Counted from the first letter of the stretch, positions 8,215 to 16,883 are shown. The stretch is 64,000 nucleotides of DNA from an uncultured Oscillospiraceae bacterium (GCA_934539585.1 CAKTCT010000005.1:1-64000); one strand, 5' to 3'. The notes: generated from the sequence alone by a model not told the origin. Numbers and translations: made by a program.

Positions 8215-9249
8215 TTACAGGTTGGGACCGGCCAGGGGGGCGCGGTAGAGGATCTGGGAGGTGACGTAGCTTACCTCATGGGACGCCTCGGGGTGGGAGA
8301 TGCCGAAAAGCAGCTTGGCCGCCAGCCGGGCGCCGATGGTCCGGGGCTGGACGTCTACGGTGGTGATCCGTTCGGCGACGTTCAGGTACTCGCTGTTGTT
8401 GTCGAAGCCGGTGAGGATGACCCGATACTCGGGGTCCATGGCCCGTTCTTCAAAATAACGCTGGACGAAATGGGCAATATAATCGCTGACGCAGACGAAG
8501 GCGTCGGGCATGGCGGCCAGGCCGTCCAAAAAGTAGCTGATCTCCTCATAGTGGGTCCGGAGGCCGAAGGGGCCGGTGAGGGTGAAGGCCGGGCTGGGAG
8601 TCAGGCCCCGCTGGGCGTGGGCGTCCAGGAAGCCCTGGTAGCGGTCGGCGTTGGTCTGGGCGTAGCCCACGTCGCCGATGAAGCCCAGCCGGGTCCGGCC
8701 GGTGTCCAGGAGCCGCCCGGTGATCTCCCGGGTCAGGGCCCGGCCCTCGATGAGGAGCAGGTCCCCATGGAGGCGGTCGTAGGGCATGGAGGGGGTCGTG
8801 TCCAGGTAAATTTTCGGGATGGGAAGCTCGGCCAGGAGCTTCAGCACCGGCAGGGAGTAGGTGTTCAGGACGATGACACCCTCCACGGTGCCGTCGGTGA
8901 GGGTGGACGGCAGGACGTAGCCGTCCTTATAATTGGCGGGCAGATAGGTGTAGATCAGGTTGACCCCGGAAAGGGCCAGGTCCTTGGCGATCTGGTGGAT
9001 GATCTGCATCCAGAACAGGGAGGACTCTGGCCGGCAGACGGCCACGGCCACGTTCCGGGACCGGGGGGCGTCAGGGGAGGCGGCGTCTTCGCCGGCGGCG
9101 CTGCGGCCGTATCCCATTTCCTCGGCGGTCTTCTGAATCTGCCGCCGCAGATTCTCTGAAACGCCGGGCCGGTTATTCAGGGCCTTCCACACGGTGATCC
9201 GGGAGGTGGAAAGCTGGTTGGCGATATCCTGCATCGTGGGTTTACTCAT
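8215..9249 (-). CDS. LacI-family transcriptional repressor
   Basis: A 344-residue regulator with an N-terminal LacI helix-turn-helix (TMQDIANQLSTSRITVWKALN) within the first 30 residues and a periplasmic-binding-protein-like sugar domain after residue 65. The ATG at 9249 is preceded by GGAGTG; a GTG three codons upstream is less likely. It is divergent from the sugar ABC transporter and GH38 genes, so it most likely represses them and is relieved by an imported mannoside. The effector is inferred from context. Confidence 0.92.
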   Translation of the reverse strand: MSKPTMQDIANQLSTSRITVWKALNNRPGVSENLRRQIQKTAEEMGYGRSAAGEDAASPDAPRSRNVAVAVCRPESSLFWMQIIHQIAKDLALSGVNLIYTYLPANYKDGYVLPSTLTDGTVEGVIVLNTYSLPVLKLLAELPIPKIYLDTTPSMPYDRLHGDLLLIEGRALTREITGRLLDTGRTRLGFIGDVGYAQTNADRYQGFLDAHAQRGLTPSPAFTLTGPFGLRTHYEEISYFLDGLAAMPDAFVCVSDYIAHFVQRYFEERAMDPEYRVILTGFDNNSEYLNVAERITTVDVQPRTIGARLAAKLLFGISHPEASHEVSYVTSQILYRAPLAGPNL

Positions 9250-9287
9250 AAAACACACTCCATCGGGGAATTCTATTGTTTGCTAAC

Positions 9288-9316
9288 ATTATACCACGAT
9301 GGTTAAGAAAAATCAA
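9288..9316 (-). promoter_or_regulatory. Promoter of the lacI-family gene
   Basis: On the minus strand TTGATT (9316-9311), a 17-base spacer and TATAAT (9293-9288). The elements GGTTAA (9301-9306) and GCTAACA (9282-9288), seen also at the transporter promoter, lie in and beside it. This hints at autoregulation. Confidence 0.65.
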
Positions 9317-9441
9317 TAGCTTTTTAACCTAAAGATAAGCGAATGTTAATTGACACAAAGTCAAAACGCCCGAAAACGGCAAAAAATCCGCTGTGTTTTT
9401 AGAGATTTAATGCTCAAAAGTGCTGAATCACAAGAAATGTC

Positions 9442-9455
9442 GCACAAATTTGTGC
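9442..9455. promoter_or_regulatory. Perfect 14-bp palindrome GCACAAATTTGTGC
   Basis: A perfect inverted repeat 11 bases before the -35 box of the transporter operon. Its length and symmetry suit a dimeric regulator, either the adjacent LacI-family protein or a global one. The binding protein is unknown. Confidence 0.5.
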
Positions 9456-9465
9456 ATTTCGATAG

Positions 9466-9499
9466 TTGACATTTTGACAACAATCGGTTAATATTAAGC
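9466..9499 (+). promoter_or_regulatory. Transporter operon promoter with overlapping operator
   Basis: Perfect TTGACA (9466-9471), a 17-base spacer and TAATAT (9489-9494). The near-palindrome GGTTAATATTAAGC (9486-9499) covers the -10 box, a position where a bound LacI-type repressor would block polymerase. The rest of the gap between the divergent genes (9250-9572) shows no further gene. Confidence 0.7.
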
Positions 9500-9572
9500 T
9501 AACAGATGAAAACAAGCCGCTCCCCTCCAGCGGGGACGGATTTGATCCGCATCATGAAAGGAGTCGATCCCT

Positions 9573-10544
9573 ATGAAAAAGGACAAGGTTTCCGTTTCGC
9601 CTCCCGCCAAGCGGCGGCGCAAGCGCTGGACCCGGGACGATACGGAGCTGACCCTTCTGGGGCTGCCGGCGGTGGTCTGGTACGCGCTGTTCTGCTACCT
9701 GCCCATGTTCGGGCTGATCATCGCCTTCAAAAACTTCAAACTGGTTCCCGGAAAAGGGTTTTTGTACAGCCTGCTCCACAGCGACTGGGTGGGATTTGAT
9801 AACTTCAAGTTCTTCCTGACCAGCAACACCTTCACCATGCTGCTGCGGAACACCCTGCTTTACAACCTGGTGTTCATCGTGCTGAACATTGTAATCCCGG
9901 TGACGCTGGCGGTGCTCATCAACCAGCTGTACAGCAAGTTCGCCTCCAAGGCCTACCAGACCATGATGTTCTTCCCCTACTTCATGTCCTGGGTTGTCAT
10001 CAGCTACTTTGTCTACGCCTTCCTGAACCCGGACAAGGGCCTGGCCAACAGCCTGATCCAGGCCATGGGCGGAAGCAAGGTCATGTGGTACTCGGAATCG
10101 AAATACTGGCCCTTCATCCTGACCTTTATGCAGGTGTGGAAGTCCATGGGGTACAACATGGTGGTCTATCTGGCCAGCATCACCGGCATTGACAGCACCC
10201 TTTACGAGGCGGCCATGCTGGACGGCGCCACCAAGTGGCAGCAGACTCGGCACATCACCCTCCCCTCCCTGAAGCCCATCATCGTCATGATGTTCATCCT
10301 CAACGTGGGCCACATCTTCTACTCCGACTTCGGCCTGTTCTGGCAGCTGACCCAGGGCATCCCCAACTCCCTGTACAATGTGGCCAGCACCTTTGACACC
10401 TACGTCTTCCAGGCGCTGCAGAGCAACGTCTCCATCGGAAAGACCGCCGCGGCGGGCATGTTCCAGGCCGTCTGCTGCTGCGTCACCGTCCTGGTCGCCA
10501 ACTTCATCGTCTCCAAGATCGATGAAGAAAGCGCCATTATCTGA
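9573..10544 (+). CDS. Sugar ABC transporter permease (LplB type)
   Basis: A 323-residue integral membrane permease with a basic N-terminus and six hydrophobic segments. The EAA loop is recognisable as YEAAMLDGATKWQQ. The LplB-type form is typical of carbohydrate uptake type-1 systems in gut Firmicutes. The start follows AAAGGAG. It is the first gene of an operon with a second permease and a binding lipoprotein. No ATPase gene is in the locus, so a shared MsmX-like ATPase encoded elsewhere is expected. Confidence 0.92.
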   Translation: MKKDKVSVSPPAKRRRKRWTRDDTELTLLGLPAVVWYALFCYLPMFGLIIAFKNFKLVPGKGFLYSLLHSDWVGFDNFKFFLTSNTFTMLLRNTLLYNLVFIVLNIVIPVTLAVLINQLYSKFASKAYQTMMFFPYFMSWVVISYFVYAFLNPDKGLANSLIQAMGGSKVMWYSESKYWPFILTFMQVWKSMGYNMVVYLASITGIDSTLYEAAMLDGATKWQQTRHITLPSLKPIIVMMFILNVGHIFYSDFGLFWQLTQGIPNSLYNVASTFDTYVFQALQSNVSIGKTAAAGMFQAVCCCVTVLVANFIVSKIDEESAII

Positions 10545-10561
10545 GAAAGGAGCGACCGGCA

Positions 10562-11485
10562 ATGTCTGTATCGAAAGAAAAAGACCAGATTTCCCGTCTG
10601 AATCAGATCAAACCAGGGACCAACGTGTGGTTCAACATCCTCTTTGCGGTGCTCTCCTTCGTCTGCATCTTCCCGGTGCTCTACGTTTTCATGATCTCCA
10701 TTTCCTCGGAGCAGTCCATCAGCAAAAACGGGTACGCCTTCTTCCCGTCCAGCTATTCCAATGCGGCCTATCAGTTCCTGTGGAACGAGCGGGGGACCAT
10801 CTCCCACGCGCTGCTGATCTCGGTGATTGTCACCCTGGTGGGCACGGCGCTGGGTGTGATGCTGACCACCATGATCGGCTACGTCCTCTCCCGGCCGGGG
10901 TACAAGCTCAAGGGGTTCTTTACCTGGATGGTATTCATTCCCATGATCTTCAACGGCGGCATCGTGGCAAACTACGTGGTAGTGGCCAACATCCTCCATC
11001 TGAACAACACCATCTGGTGCCTGATCCTGCCGTTGGCCATGAGCAGCTTCAACGTCATCATCTGCAAGACCTTCTTCCGGACGACGGTGCCGGATTCCAT
11101 CATCGAATCCGCCAAGATCGACGGGGCCACCCAGCTGACCATCTTCAGCCGCATCGTGGTGCCCATCTCCAAGCCGGTTTTCGCCACGGTGGCGCTGTTC
11201 CTGACCTTCGGGTACTGGAACGACTGGTTCCAGTCCGCCTTGTATATCTCCAACTCCAAGCTGATCTCCCTTCAGGCGCTGCTGAACAACATGATGAAGA
11301 ATCTGGACTACATCGCCAACAACCCTTCGGCGGGCCTGAGCCTTCAGCAGTATATCAACTCCATGCCTTCGGAGTCCGTCCGGATGGCCATTGCAATCGT
11401 TATCATTGTCCCCATTGCCTGCGCGTATCCCTTCTTCCAGAAATACTTCATTTCCGGTCTGACGGTGGGCGCGGTCAAGGGTTAA
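10562..11485 (+). CDS. Sugar ABC transporter permease (YtcP/AraQ type)
   Basis: A 307-residue permease, the partner of the preceding gene, starting 17 bases after it with GAAAGGAG upstream. It has six membrane segments, an EAA loop (IESAKIDGATQLTIF) and the C-terminal FQKYFISGLTVGAVKG typical of this subfamily. The two permeases form the channel for the ligand delivered by the lipoprotein encoded next. Confidence 0.92.
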   Translation: MSVSKEKDQISRLNQIKPGTNVWFNILFAVLSFVCIFPVLYVFMISISSEQSISKNGYAFFPSSYSNAAYQFLWNERGTISHALLISVIVTLVGTALGVMLTTMIGYVLSRPGYKLKGFFTWMVFIPMIFNGGIVANYVVVANILHLNNTIWCLILPLAMSSFNVIICKTFFRTTVPDSIIESAKIDGATQLTIFSRIVVPISKPVFATVALFLTFGYWNDWFQSALYISNSKLISLQALLNNMMKNLDYIANNPSAGLSLQQYINSMPSESVRMAIAIVIIVPIACAYPFFQKYFISGLTVGAVKG

Positions 11486-11536
11486 GACAATCGAAATAGA
11501 AAACCAAAACCATTTTTGAAGCAAAGGAGTAACAAC

Positions 11537-12982
11537 ATGAAAAAGCTGACGAAAATGATCGCGCTGGCGATGGCTGGCACCATGGCCCTGGGACTTACCT
11601 CCTGTGGAAACAACGGCGGCAGCAGCAATTCCTCCGATGGCGTCGTCACCCTGAAATGGGTCACGGTGGGCGGCGGACAGCCTGCCAACTACGACGCCTG
11701 GCTCAAGCAGATCAACCCCTATCTGGAAGACAAGATCGGCGTTAACCTGGACGTGGAAGTCGTGGGCTGGGGCGAATGGGACACCCGCCGCAACGTGGTG
11801 GTCAACACGGCCAGCGATTACGACATCCTGTTCACCAACTCCAACACCTACAACAACGACGTGAAGATCGGCGCGTTTATGGACATCAGCGAGCTGGTGA
11901 AGACCGCTTCCCCCAAGCTGTATGAGTCCATCCCCGCGGATTACTGGGAAGCCTGCAAGGTGGACGGCAAAATCTACGCAGTGCCCACCTACAAGGATTC
12001 TTCGCAGACCGAGTATGTGGTCTGGGACAAGGAACTGATGGATTCCGTGGGCTATGACGGCTCCGCCATGAAAGACCTTTCCGACCTGACCGCTCCTCTC
12101 ACCGCCATCAAGGAGAAGACCGGCGAGGCTTCCTTCCCCCAGAACAAGAGCGGCGCCACCTACCTGACCTTCATGTATGACGGCATGGGCGCCGGATTGT
12201 CCGCCATGGGCGTCCGCTACGACGACAAGGACGCCAAAGTGGTCTCCATCTTCGAGCAAGACGACATCATGGGCTATCTGAAGCTCTATCATCAGTGGTA
12301 CCAGGACGGCATCATCAACTCCGACGCCGCCACCAAGCCCGAAGCCAACGCCTATAACCCCGTTTCCGTCGCCCAGGGCTGGTCCGGCGCTGCCATCACC
12401 ACCTGGGGCCCCAACATGGGTGTGGAAGCCGTTGCCTATCAGTGGGGACCCACCATCGTCTCCAATGACACCGTCCGCGGCTCCCTGAACTGCATCTCCG
12501 CCAACTGCGCCAACCCCGAGAAGGCTCTGGCCCTTCTGGAGCTGGTCAACACCGACTCCTACGTCCGCGACCTGCTGTACTACGGCGTGGAAGGCGACAA
12601 CTGGGACTACACCAGCGATGCTAAGACCAACGTCCACAAGAACAACTCCGAGTGGAACATGGCCGGCTACACCCAGGGCTCCTTCTTCACCGTGACCCCC
12701 ACCGACGACTTCGATTTCAACCAGTTTGACGAGGTCAAGGAACTCAACGAGAAGGCTTCTCCCTCCGTTCTGCTGGGCTTCTCTCTGGACACCTCCTCCT
12801 TTGACGATCAGCTGACCAACTGCATCCAGATTGCGGAGCGCTACAAAGGCGAGCTGCTGACCGGCACCGGCGATCCCGAGACCATGGTCCCCCAGATGAT
12901 GGCCGAGCTCCGCTCCGCGGGCTTCGACGAAATCCAGAAGGCCGCTCAGGAGCAGGTTGACGCCTTCATGGCCAGCAAATAA
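11537..12982 (+). CDS. Extracellular sugar-binding lipoprotein of the ABC transporter
   Basis: A 481-residue family-1 solute-binding protein. The signal peptide ends in the lipobox LTSC, followed by a Gly/Ser/Asn linker, so it is lipid-anchored outside the cell. The ATG at 11537 is preferred over one seven codons earlier because GCAAAGGAG precedes it and it begins the signal peptide directly. Substrate is inferred as a mannose-containing oligosaccharide from the linked GH38 enzyme. A terminator follows, so it closes the transporter operon. Confidence 0.92.
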   Translation: MKKLTKMIALAMAGTMALGLTSCGNNGGSSNSSDGVVTLKWVTVGGGQPANYDAWLKQINPYLEDKIGVNLDVEVVGWGEWDTRRNVVVNTASDYDILFTNSNTYNNDVKIGAFMDISELVKTASPKLYESIPADYWEACKVDGKIYAVPTYKDSSQTEYVVWDKELMDSVGYDGSAMKDLSDLTAPLTAIKEKTGEASFPQNKSGATYLTFMYDGMGAGLSAMGVRYDDKDAKVVSIFEQDDIMGYLKLYHQWYQDGIINSDAATKPEANAYNPVSVAQGWSGAAITTWGPNMGVEAVAYQWGPTIVSNDTVRGSLNCISANCANPEKALALLELVNTDSYVRDLLYYGVEGDNWDYTSDAKTNVHKNNSEWNMAGYTQGSFFTVTPTDDFDFNQFDEVKELNEKASPSVLLGFSLDTSSFDDQLTNCIQIAERYKGELLTGTGDPETMVPQMMAELRSAGFDEIQKAAQEQVDAFMASK

Positions 12983-13004
12983 GCAGATTTTCTGAAAAAG
13001 CTCA

Positions 13005-13043
13005 CGGGGAGCGGGACAAACGGTTCCCGCTCCCCGATTTTTT
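13005..13043 (+). terminator. Terminator after the ABC transporter operon
   Basis: CGGGGAGCGGGA pairs with TCCCGCTCCCCG (to 13036), followed by ATTTTTT. It separates the transporter genes from the mannosidase, which has its own promoter. Confidence 0.9.
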
Positions 13044-13059
13044 CGTGGAAAACTTACCC

Positions 13060-13088
13060 TTGCAGGCGCAGGGGCAGGATGATATGAT
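13060..13088 (+). promoter_or_regulatory. Promoter of the first GH38 gene
   Basis: TTGCAG (13060-13065), a 17-base spacer and TATGAT (13083-13088), about 45 bases before the start codon. No copy of the GGTTAATATTAAGC element is seen here. Confidence 0.55.
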
Positions 13089-13132
13089 AAAGACAGCGTA
13101 CAGCAACGCAACCATTTGGAAGGAAGTGTGTT

Positions 13133-16100
13133 ATGAGAACCACGGATTTTCTGGACAAGCGGGTCAACGGCATCTGCAAGGAGCTGAAAAAGCTCTCGGT
13201 GAAGCAGCGGGTGGAGACCGCCGATTGGCTTTACAAGACCGGGAATTTCCTCCGGCCTGAAAACGCGGACCAGGACCCCATCCCTTTCGCCCCCTTTGAC
13301 AGCCGGACCATGCACTGGTACGGGCCCGACGTCCATTACTGGTTCCGGACCGATGTGACGGTGCCGGAGTCCTTTGACGGCAGGCCCCTGTGGCTCCACG
13401 TCCGCACCCAGATCGAGGAGTGGGACGACGCCAAGAACCCCCAGTTCCTGCTGTTCGTCAATGGGAAAGTCACCCAGGGAATCGATATGAACCACCGGGA
13501 CGTCCTGCTGACCCCCAGCGCCAGGGCGGGGGAGGTCTACCGCATCGACCTGCAGGCGTATACCGGCATCCTCCACACCGAGTTCAACCTCATCGTGGAC
13601 CTGCGGGAGATCGACCCGGAAATCCTGGGGCTTTACTATGACCTGGCGGTGCCCCTGGAAGCCTTCCCCCGGCTGGAGCCGGACGGGAAGCCCCGGCGGG
13701 ACCTGGAACGGGTCCTCAACGACGCGGTGAACCTGCTGGACCTGCGGACTCCCTACGACGAGAGCTTCTACGCCAGCGTGGCCGAGGCCCGGAAGTTCCT
13801 CCAGAAGGCGCTGTACACCGATCTGGCGGGCCACGACGAGGTCATTGCCAGCTGCATCGGCCACACCCACATCGACGTGGCCTGGTGGTGGACCGTGGCC
13901 CAGACCCGGGAGAAGGTCTGCCGCAGCTTTGCGACGGTGCTGAAGCTCATGGAGGAGTACCCGGACTACAAGTTCATGTCCAGCCAGCCCCAGCTGTACT
14001 ACTTCCTCAAGGAACGGTACCCGGAGCTCTTTGAGCAGATCAAGGCCCGCATCGCCCAGGGGCGCTGGGAGCCCGAAGGCGGCATGTGGGTGGAGGCCGA
14101 CTGCAATCTGACCAGCGGCGAGAGCCTGGTGCGGCAGTTCCTCTACGGCAAGCGGTTCTTCAAAGAGGAATTCGGCGTGGACAACCGGATTCTGTGGCTG
14201 CCCGACGTGTTCGGCTACTCCGGAGCGCTGCCCCAGATCATGGCCAAGTGCGGCATCGACTACTTCATGACCACCAAGCTGGCCTGGAACCAGTTCGACA
14301 AAATGCCCTACGACACCTTCCGGTGGCGGGGCATCGACGGGACGGAAATCCTGACCCATCTGGTGACGACCCTGGACGTGGGCCAGGACGAGAAGAACTT
14401 CTTCACCACCTATAACGGACGGCTCCATCCCGACGCGCTGATCGGCGGGTGGCACCGGTACCAGCAGAAGGACATCAACAACGACATCTTAGTCTCCTAC
14501 GGCTACGGTGACGGCGGCGGCGGCCCCACCCGGGAGATGCTGGAGACCTCCGCCCGGATGAGCAAGGGCATCGAGGGTCTGCCCAAGGTCCGCCAGGCCT
14601 TTGCACGGACCTACTTTGACGAGCTGAAGGAGCGGGTGGACGGCAGCAACCGCCTGCCCACCTGGGAAGGGGAGCTGTATTTCGAGTACCATCGGGGCAC
14701 CTACACCTCCATGGCCCGGAACAAGCGCTCCAACCGGAAGGCCGAGCTCCACATGATGGATCTGGAGCTGCTGGGAGTTCTGGCGGAGCCTAAGACCGCC
14801 TATCCTGCCGCGGAGATCGACGGGCTGTGGCACGGGATTCTCATCAATCAGTTCCACGACATTCTCCCCGGGTCCTCCATTCATGAGGTCTATGAAGTGA
14901 CCAAGAAGGAGTATGCGGAGATGGAGGCTCAAATCGGCCGGCTGGAGGAGGAGCGGATCAAGGCCCTGGTCCCCGCCGGGGAGGGCGTCACCGTCTTCAA
15001 CACCACCGGCTTCGCCCGGAACGACGTGGTGGAGCTGGGCCAGTGCTCCGCCGGGGCCCTCCGGGACGAGGAGGACCGGCTCTATCCCGTCCAGCAGACG
15101 GAAAAGGGCGCGGTGGTCTATGTGGAAAATCTGCCGGCCAAGGGCATGAAGACCTTTGAGGCGGCTTCCGGGGTGGAGGTCCCCTCGCCCTTCCGGCTGG
15201 CTCCCGACGGGCATGGGCTGGAAACGCCGTTCTACACCGTGATCTTCGACGAAAACGGCGGCATCGCCCGGCTCTACGACCGGGAGAACGACCGGGAGGT
15301 CTTGAAGCCCGGCAAGGTGGGGAACCTTATGCGGGTCTATGAGGACAAGCCCATTTACTACGACAACTGGGACATCGACATTTATTACACCGAGAAATCC
15401 TGGGACGTCACCGACTTGCAGTCCTTTGTCTGGACGGAAATGGGGCCGGTGCGGGCGACCCTGCGGGTGGAGCGGAAGTTCAGCCATTCCACCATCGTCC
15501 AGGACATCCGGTTCTACGCAGACCTGCGGCGGATCGACTTTGAGACCACGGTGGACTGGCACGAGCATCAGCATCTGCTGAAGGTCCACTTCCCGGCGGA
15601 CGTTCATACGGATGAGGCCACCTTTGAAATCCAGTACGGCAACGTCACCCGGAAGACCCACCGGAACACCAGCTGGGACCGGGCGCGGTTCGAGAGCTGC
15701 GGCCAGAAGTGGGTGGATGTTTCCGAGGGGCACTACGGCGTGAGCCTGCTCAACGACTGCAAGTACGGCCACTCGGTCCAGGACGCCTGCATCGGGCTGA
15801 CGCTGATCAAGTCCGGCATCGAGCCCAACCCCACCACGGACCAGGAGGTCCACTACTTCACCTACTCCCTGTACCCCCATGCCGAGACCTGGAAGGCGGC
15901 GGGGACGGTGCCCCAGGCGTTCTTCCTGAATCAGCCTGCCTTGGCGGTCCGGGGGGGAACTCCCGGCGAGAGCTTCGGCCTGGCGGCGGTCAGCGCCTCC
16001 AACGTGGTGCTGGAGACGGTGAAGCGGGCCGAGGACGGCGACGGGGTCATCCTGCGGATGTACGAGTGCGAGAACGCCCGGACGCCGGTAACGCTGACCT

Positions 16101-16234
16101 GGAACCGGCCCTTTGCTTCGGCGGAGAGCTGCAACTGCCTGGAGGAGGCCGATGGTGAGCCGGTGAAAGTGGAGGAAAACCGCGTTTCCTTTACGATTAA
16201 GCCCTTTGAGATCAAGACGATTCGGATTCGATAA
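13133..16234 (+). CDS. Alpha-mannosidase, glycoside hydrolase family 38
   Basis: A 1033-residue enzyme without a signal peptide, so probably cytoplasmic. The N-terminal part resembles the beta-sandwich seen in large bacterial and vacuolar GH38 enzymes. The catalytic domain starts near residue 240 with the zinc-binding GHTHIDVAWWW. VEADCNL follows, and the expected nucleophile aspartate lies in LPDVFGYS (about residue 357). NQFHDILPGSSIHEV supplies another conserved zinc-site histidine. It should trim alpha-mannosidic linkages from imported oligosaccharides. AAGGAAG precedes the ATG. A second, distinct GH38 lies at 57417-60202. Confidence 0.93.
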   Translation: MRTTDFLDKRVNGICKELKKLSVKQRVETADWLYKTGNFLRPENADQDPIPFAPFDSRTMHWYGPDVHYWFRTDVTVPESFDGRPLWLHVRTQIEEWDDAKNPQFLLFVNGKVTQGIDMNHRDVLLTPSARAGEVYRIDLQAYTGILHTEFNLIVDLREIDPEILGLYYDLAVPLEAFPRLEPDGKPRRDLERVLNDAVNLLDLRTPYDESFYASVAEARKFLQKALYTDLAGHDEVIASCIGHTHIDVAWWWTVAQTREKVCRSFATVLKLMEEYPDYKFMSSQPQLYYFLKERYPELFEQIKARIAQGRWEPEGGMWVEADCNLTSGESLVRQFLYGKRFFKEEFGVDNRILWLPDVFGYSGALPQIMAKCGIDYFMTTKLAWNQFDKMPYDTFRWRGIDGTEILTHLVTTLDVGQDEKNFFTTYNGRLHPDALIGGWHRYQQKDINNDILVSYGYGDGGGGPTREMLETSARMSKGIEGLPKVRQAFARTYFDELKERVDGSNRLPTWEGELYFEYHRGTYTSMARNKRSNRKAELHMMDLELLGVLAEPKTAYPAAEIDGLWHGILINQFHDILPGSSIHEVYEVTKKEYAEMEAQIGRLEEERIKALVPAGEGVTVFNTTGFARNDVVELGQCSAGALRDEEDRLYPVQQTEKGAVVYVENLPAKGMKTFEAASGVEVPSPFRLAPDGHGLETPFYTVIFDENGGIARLYDRENDREVLKPGKVGNLMRVYEDKPIYYDNWDIDIYYTEKSWDVTDLQSFVWTEMGPVRATLRVERKFSHSTIVQDIRFYADLRRIDFETTVDWHEHQHLLKVHFPADVHTDEATFEIQYGNVTRKTHRNTSWDRARFESCGQKWVDVSEGHYGVSLLNDCKYGHSVQDACIGLTLIKSGIEPNPTTDQEVHYFTYSLYPHAETWKAAGTVPQAFFLNQPALAVRGGTPGESFGLAAVSASNVVLETVKRAEDGDGVILRMYECENARTPVTLTWNRPFASAESCNCLEEADGEPVKVEENRVSFTIKPFEIKTIRIR

Positions 16235-16237
16235 ATC

Positions 16238-16423
16238 AAGTTTTGGGTCCAGCCTTTTTTCAAAAGGCTGGTAGGGATGGAAGGGGCAAAGCCCCTTCCT
16301 CGCTTTCCGCAGAAAGCGAAATCCAACCCCGCTGCGCCTCGGGCGCAGCCCAAAAATAGGGAAAGGCGGCCCGCAGGCCGCCCGCGGATGTCCCCGCGGC
16401 CGCAATTTCAAAGAAATTGCGGC
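16238..16423 (-). repeat. Hairpin-array intergenic repeat, copy C (inverted, divergent)
   Basis: Read on the minus strand, this copy begins with GCCGCAATTTC/GAAATTGCGGC. It continues with CCGCGG-type and GGCGGCC/GGGCCGCC hairpins, then matches copies A and B from TTTCGCTTTC-TGCG-GAAAGCGA through GGAAGGGGC/GCCCCTTCC to the terminal CCAGCCTT hairpin and AAAACTT. Its first half differs most from the others. It starts four bases after the GH38 stop and could act as its transcript end. Confidence 0.75.
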
Positions 16424-16451
16424 ATGACACACCACTACTGAATCCAAAGCG

Positions 16452-16505
16452 AAAAGCCGCGCCAGCGAGTCGAAGCGTTTGTCGCTTCTCTTGCGGCGCG
16501 GTTTT
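16452..16505 (+). terminator. Terminator-like hairpin between two repeat copies
   Basis: AAGCCGCGCC (16454-16463) pairs with GGCGCGGTT (16495-16503), with an inner AGCGA/TCGCT stem, and is followed by TTTTGTTT. A similar end (GCGCGGTT, then a T-containing run) precedes copy A at about 11-35, so it may belong to the repeat unit. Confidence 0.6.
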
Positions 16506-16523
16506 GTTTGGTAGGAGGTCGGA

Positions 16524-16710
16524 GCAGGACTGCGTCCTGCGGGGAACCCCTTGATAGGGTTCCCCACGGCCAAACGTCCCACCGGGACGTTTGGCCTCCC
16601 TTCCTGATCTTTTGGGTATCATTTGGGGGATTTCGCTTTCTGCGGAAAGCGAGGAGGGGCGCTGCCCCTCCTCCCTGCCAGCCTTTTGAAAAAGGCTGGA
16701 TCGAAAACTT
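16524..16710 (+). repeat. Hairpin-array intergenic repeat, copy B
   Basis: It aligns end to end with copy A (36-219). The first two and the last hairpins are nearly identical, whereas the middle stems differ by compensating changes. Stem three is 16569-16580/16584-16595, stem four 16633-16640/16645-16652, and stem five GAGGAGGGGC/GCCCCTCCTC. Loops and flanks (ACC, TGCG, CTCCCTTCCTGATCTT) are kept. No coding capacity is evident. It precedes the DUF4234 gene, followed by a further hairpin GGAATTTCT/AGAAATTCC at about 16730-16750. Confidence 0.85.
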
Positions 16711-16806
16711 TATTGGCTTATGCTGCGGAATTTCTGTAAGAAATTCCGATAATTTGCGGTGCACTTTGTGCATCTGAATAAATTTTGCACAAGTTGTGAA
16801 TTTTCC

Positions 16807-16835
16807 TTGACTTTTTCGGCGAAATGGAAAATAAT
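16807..16835 (+). promoter_or_regulatory. Promoter of the DUF4234 gene
   Basis: TTGACT (16807-16812), a 17-base spacer and AATAAT (16830-16835). An inverted repeat TTGTGCA/TGCACAA lies just upstream (about 16766-16797). Confidence 0.65.
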
Positions 16836-16883
16836 GAAAGTAGAAAATACCGGCGTCGCCGGAAAGTTAAGGAGGCCGTCTCT

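Noticed and set aside
9442..9455. Possible CRISPR or phage attachment site for the isolated palindromes
   Set aside because: No spaced direct repeats, integrase or tRNA gene is present; a regulator site is simpler.
10400..14455. A 1351-codon open frame on the minus strand across the transporter genes
   Set aside because: It is the reverse shadow of well-supported plus-strand genes in GC-rich DNA, which lacks stop codons.
14489..16582. A 697-codon minus-strand frame opposite the first GH38 gene
   Set aside because: Shadow of the GH38 coding strand. Its 5' part runs into the hairpin repeat.
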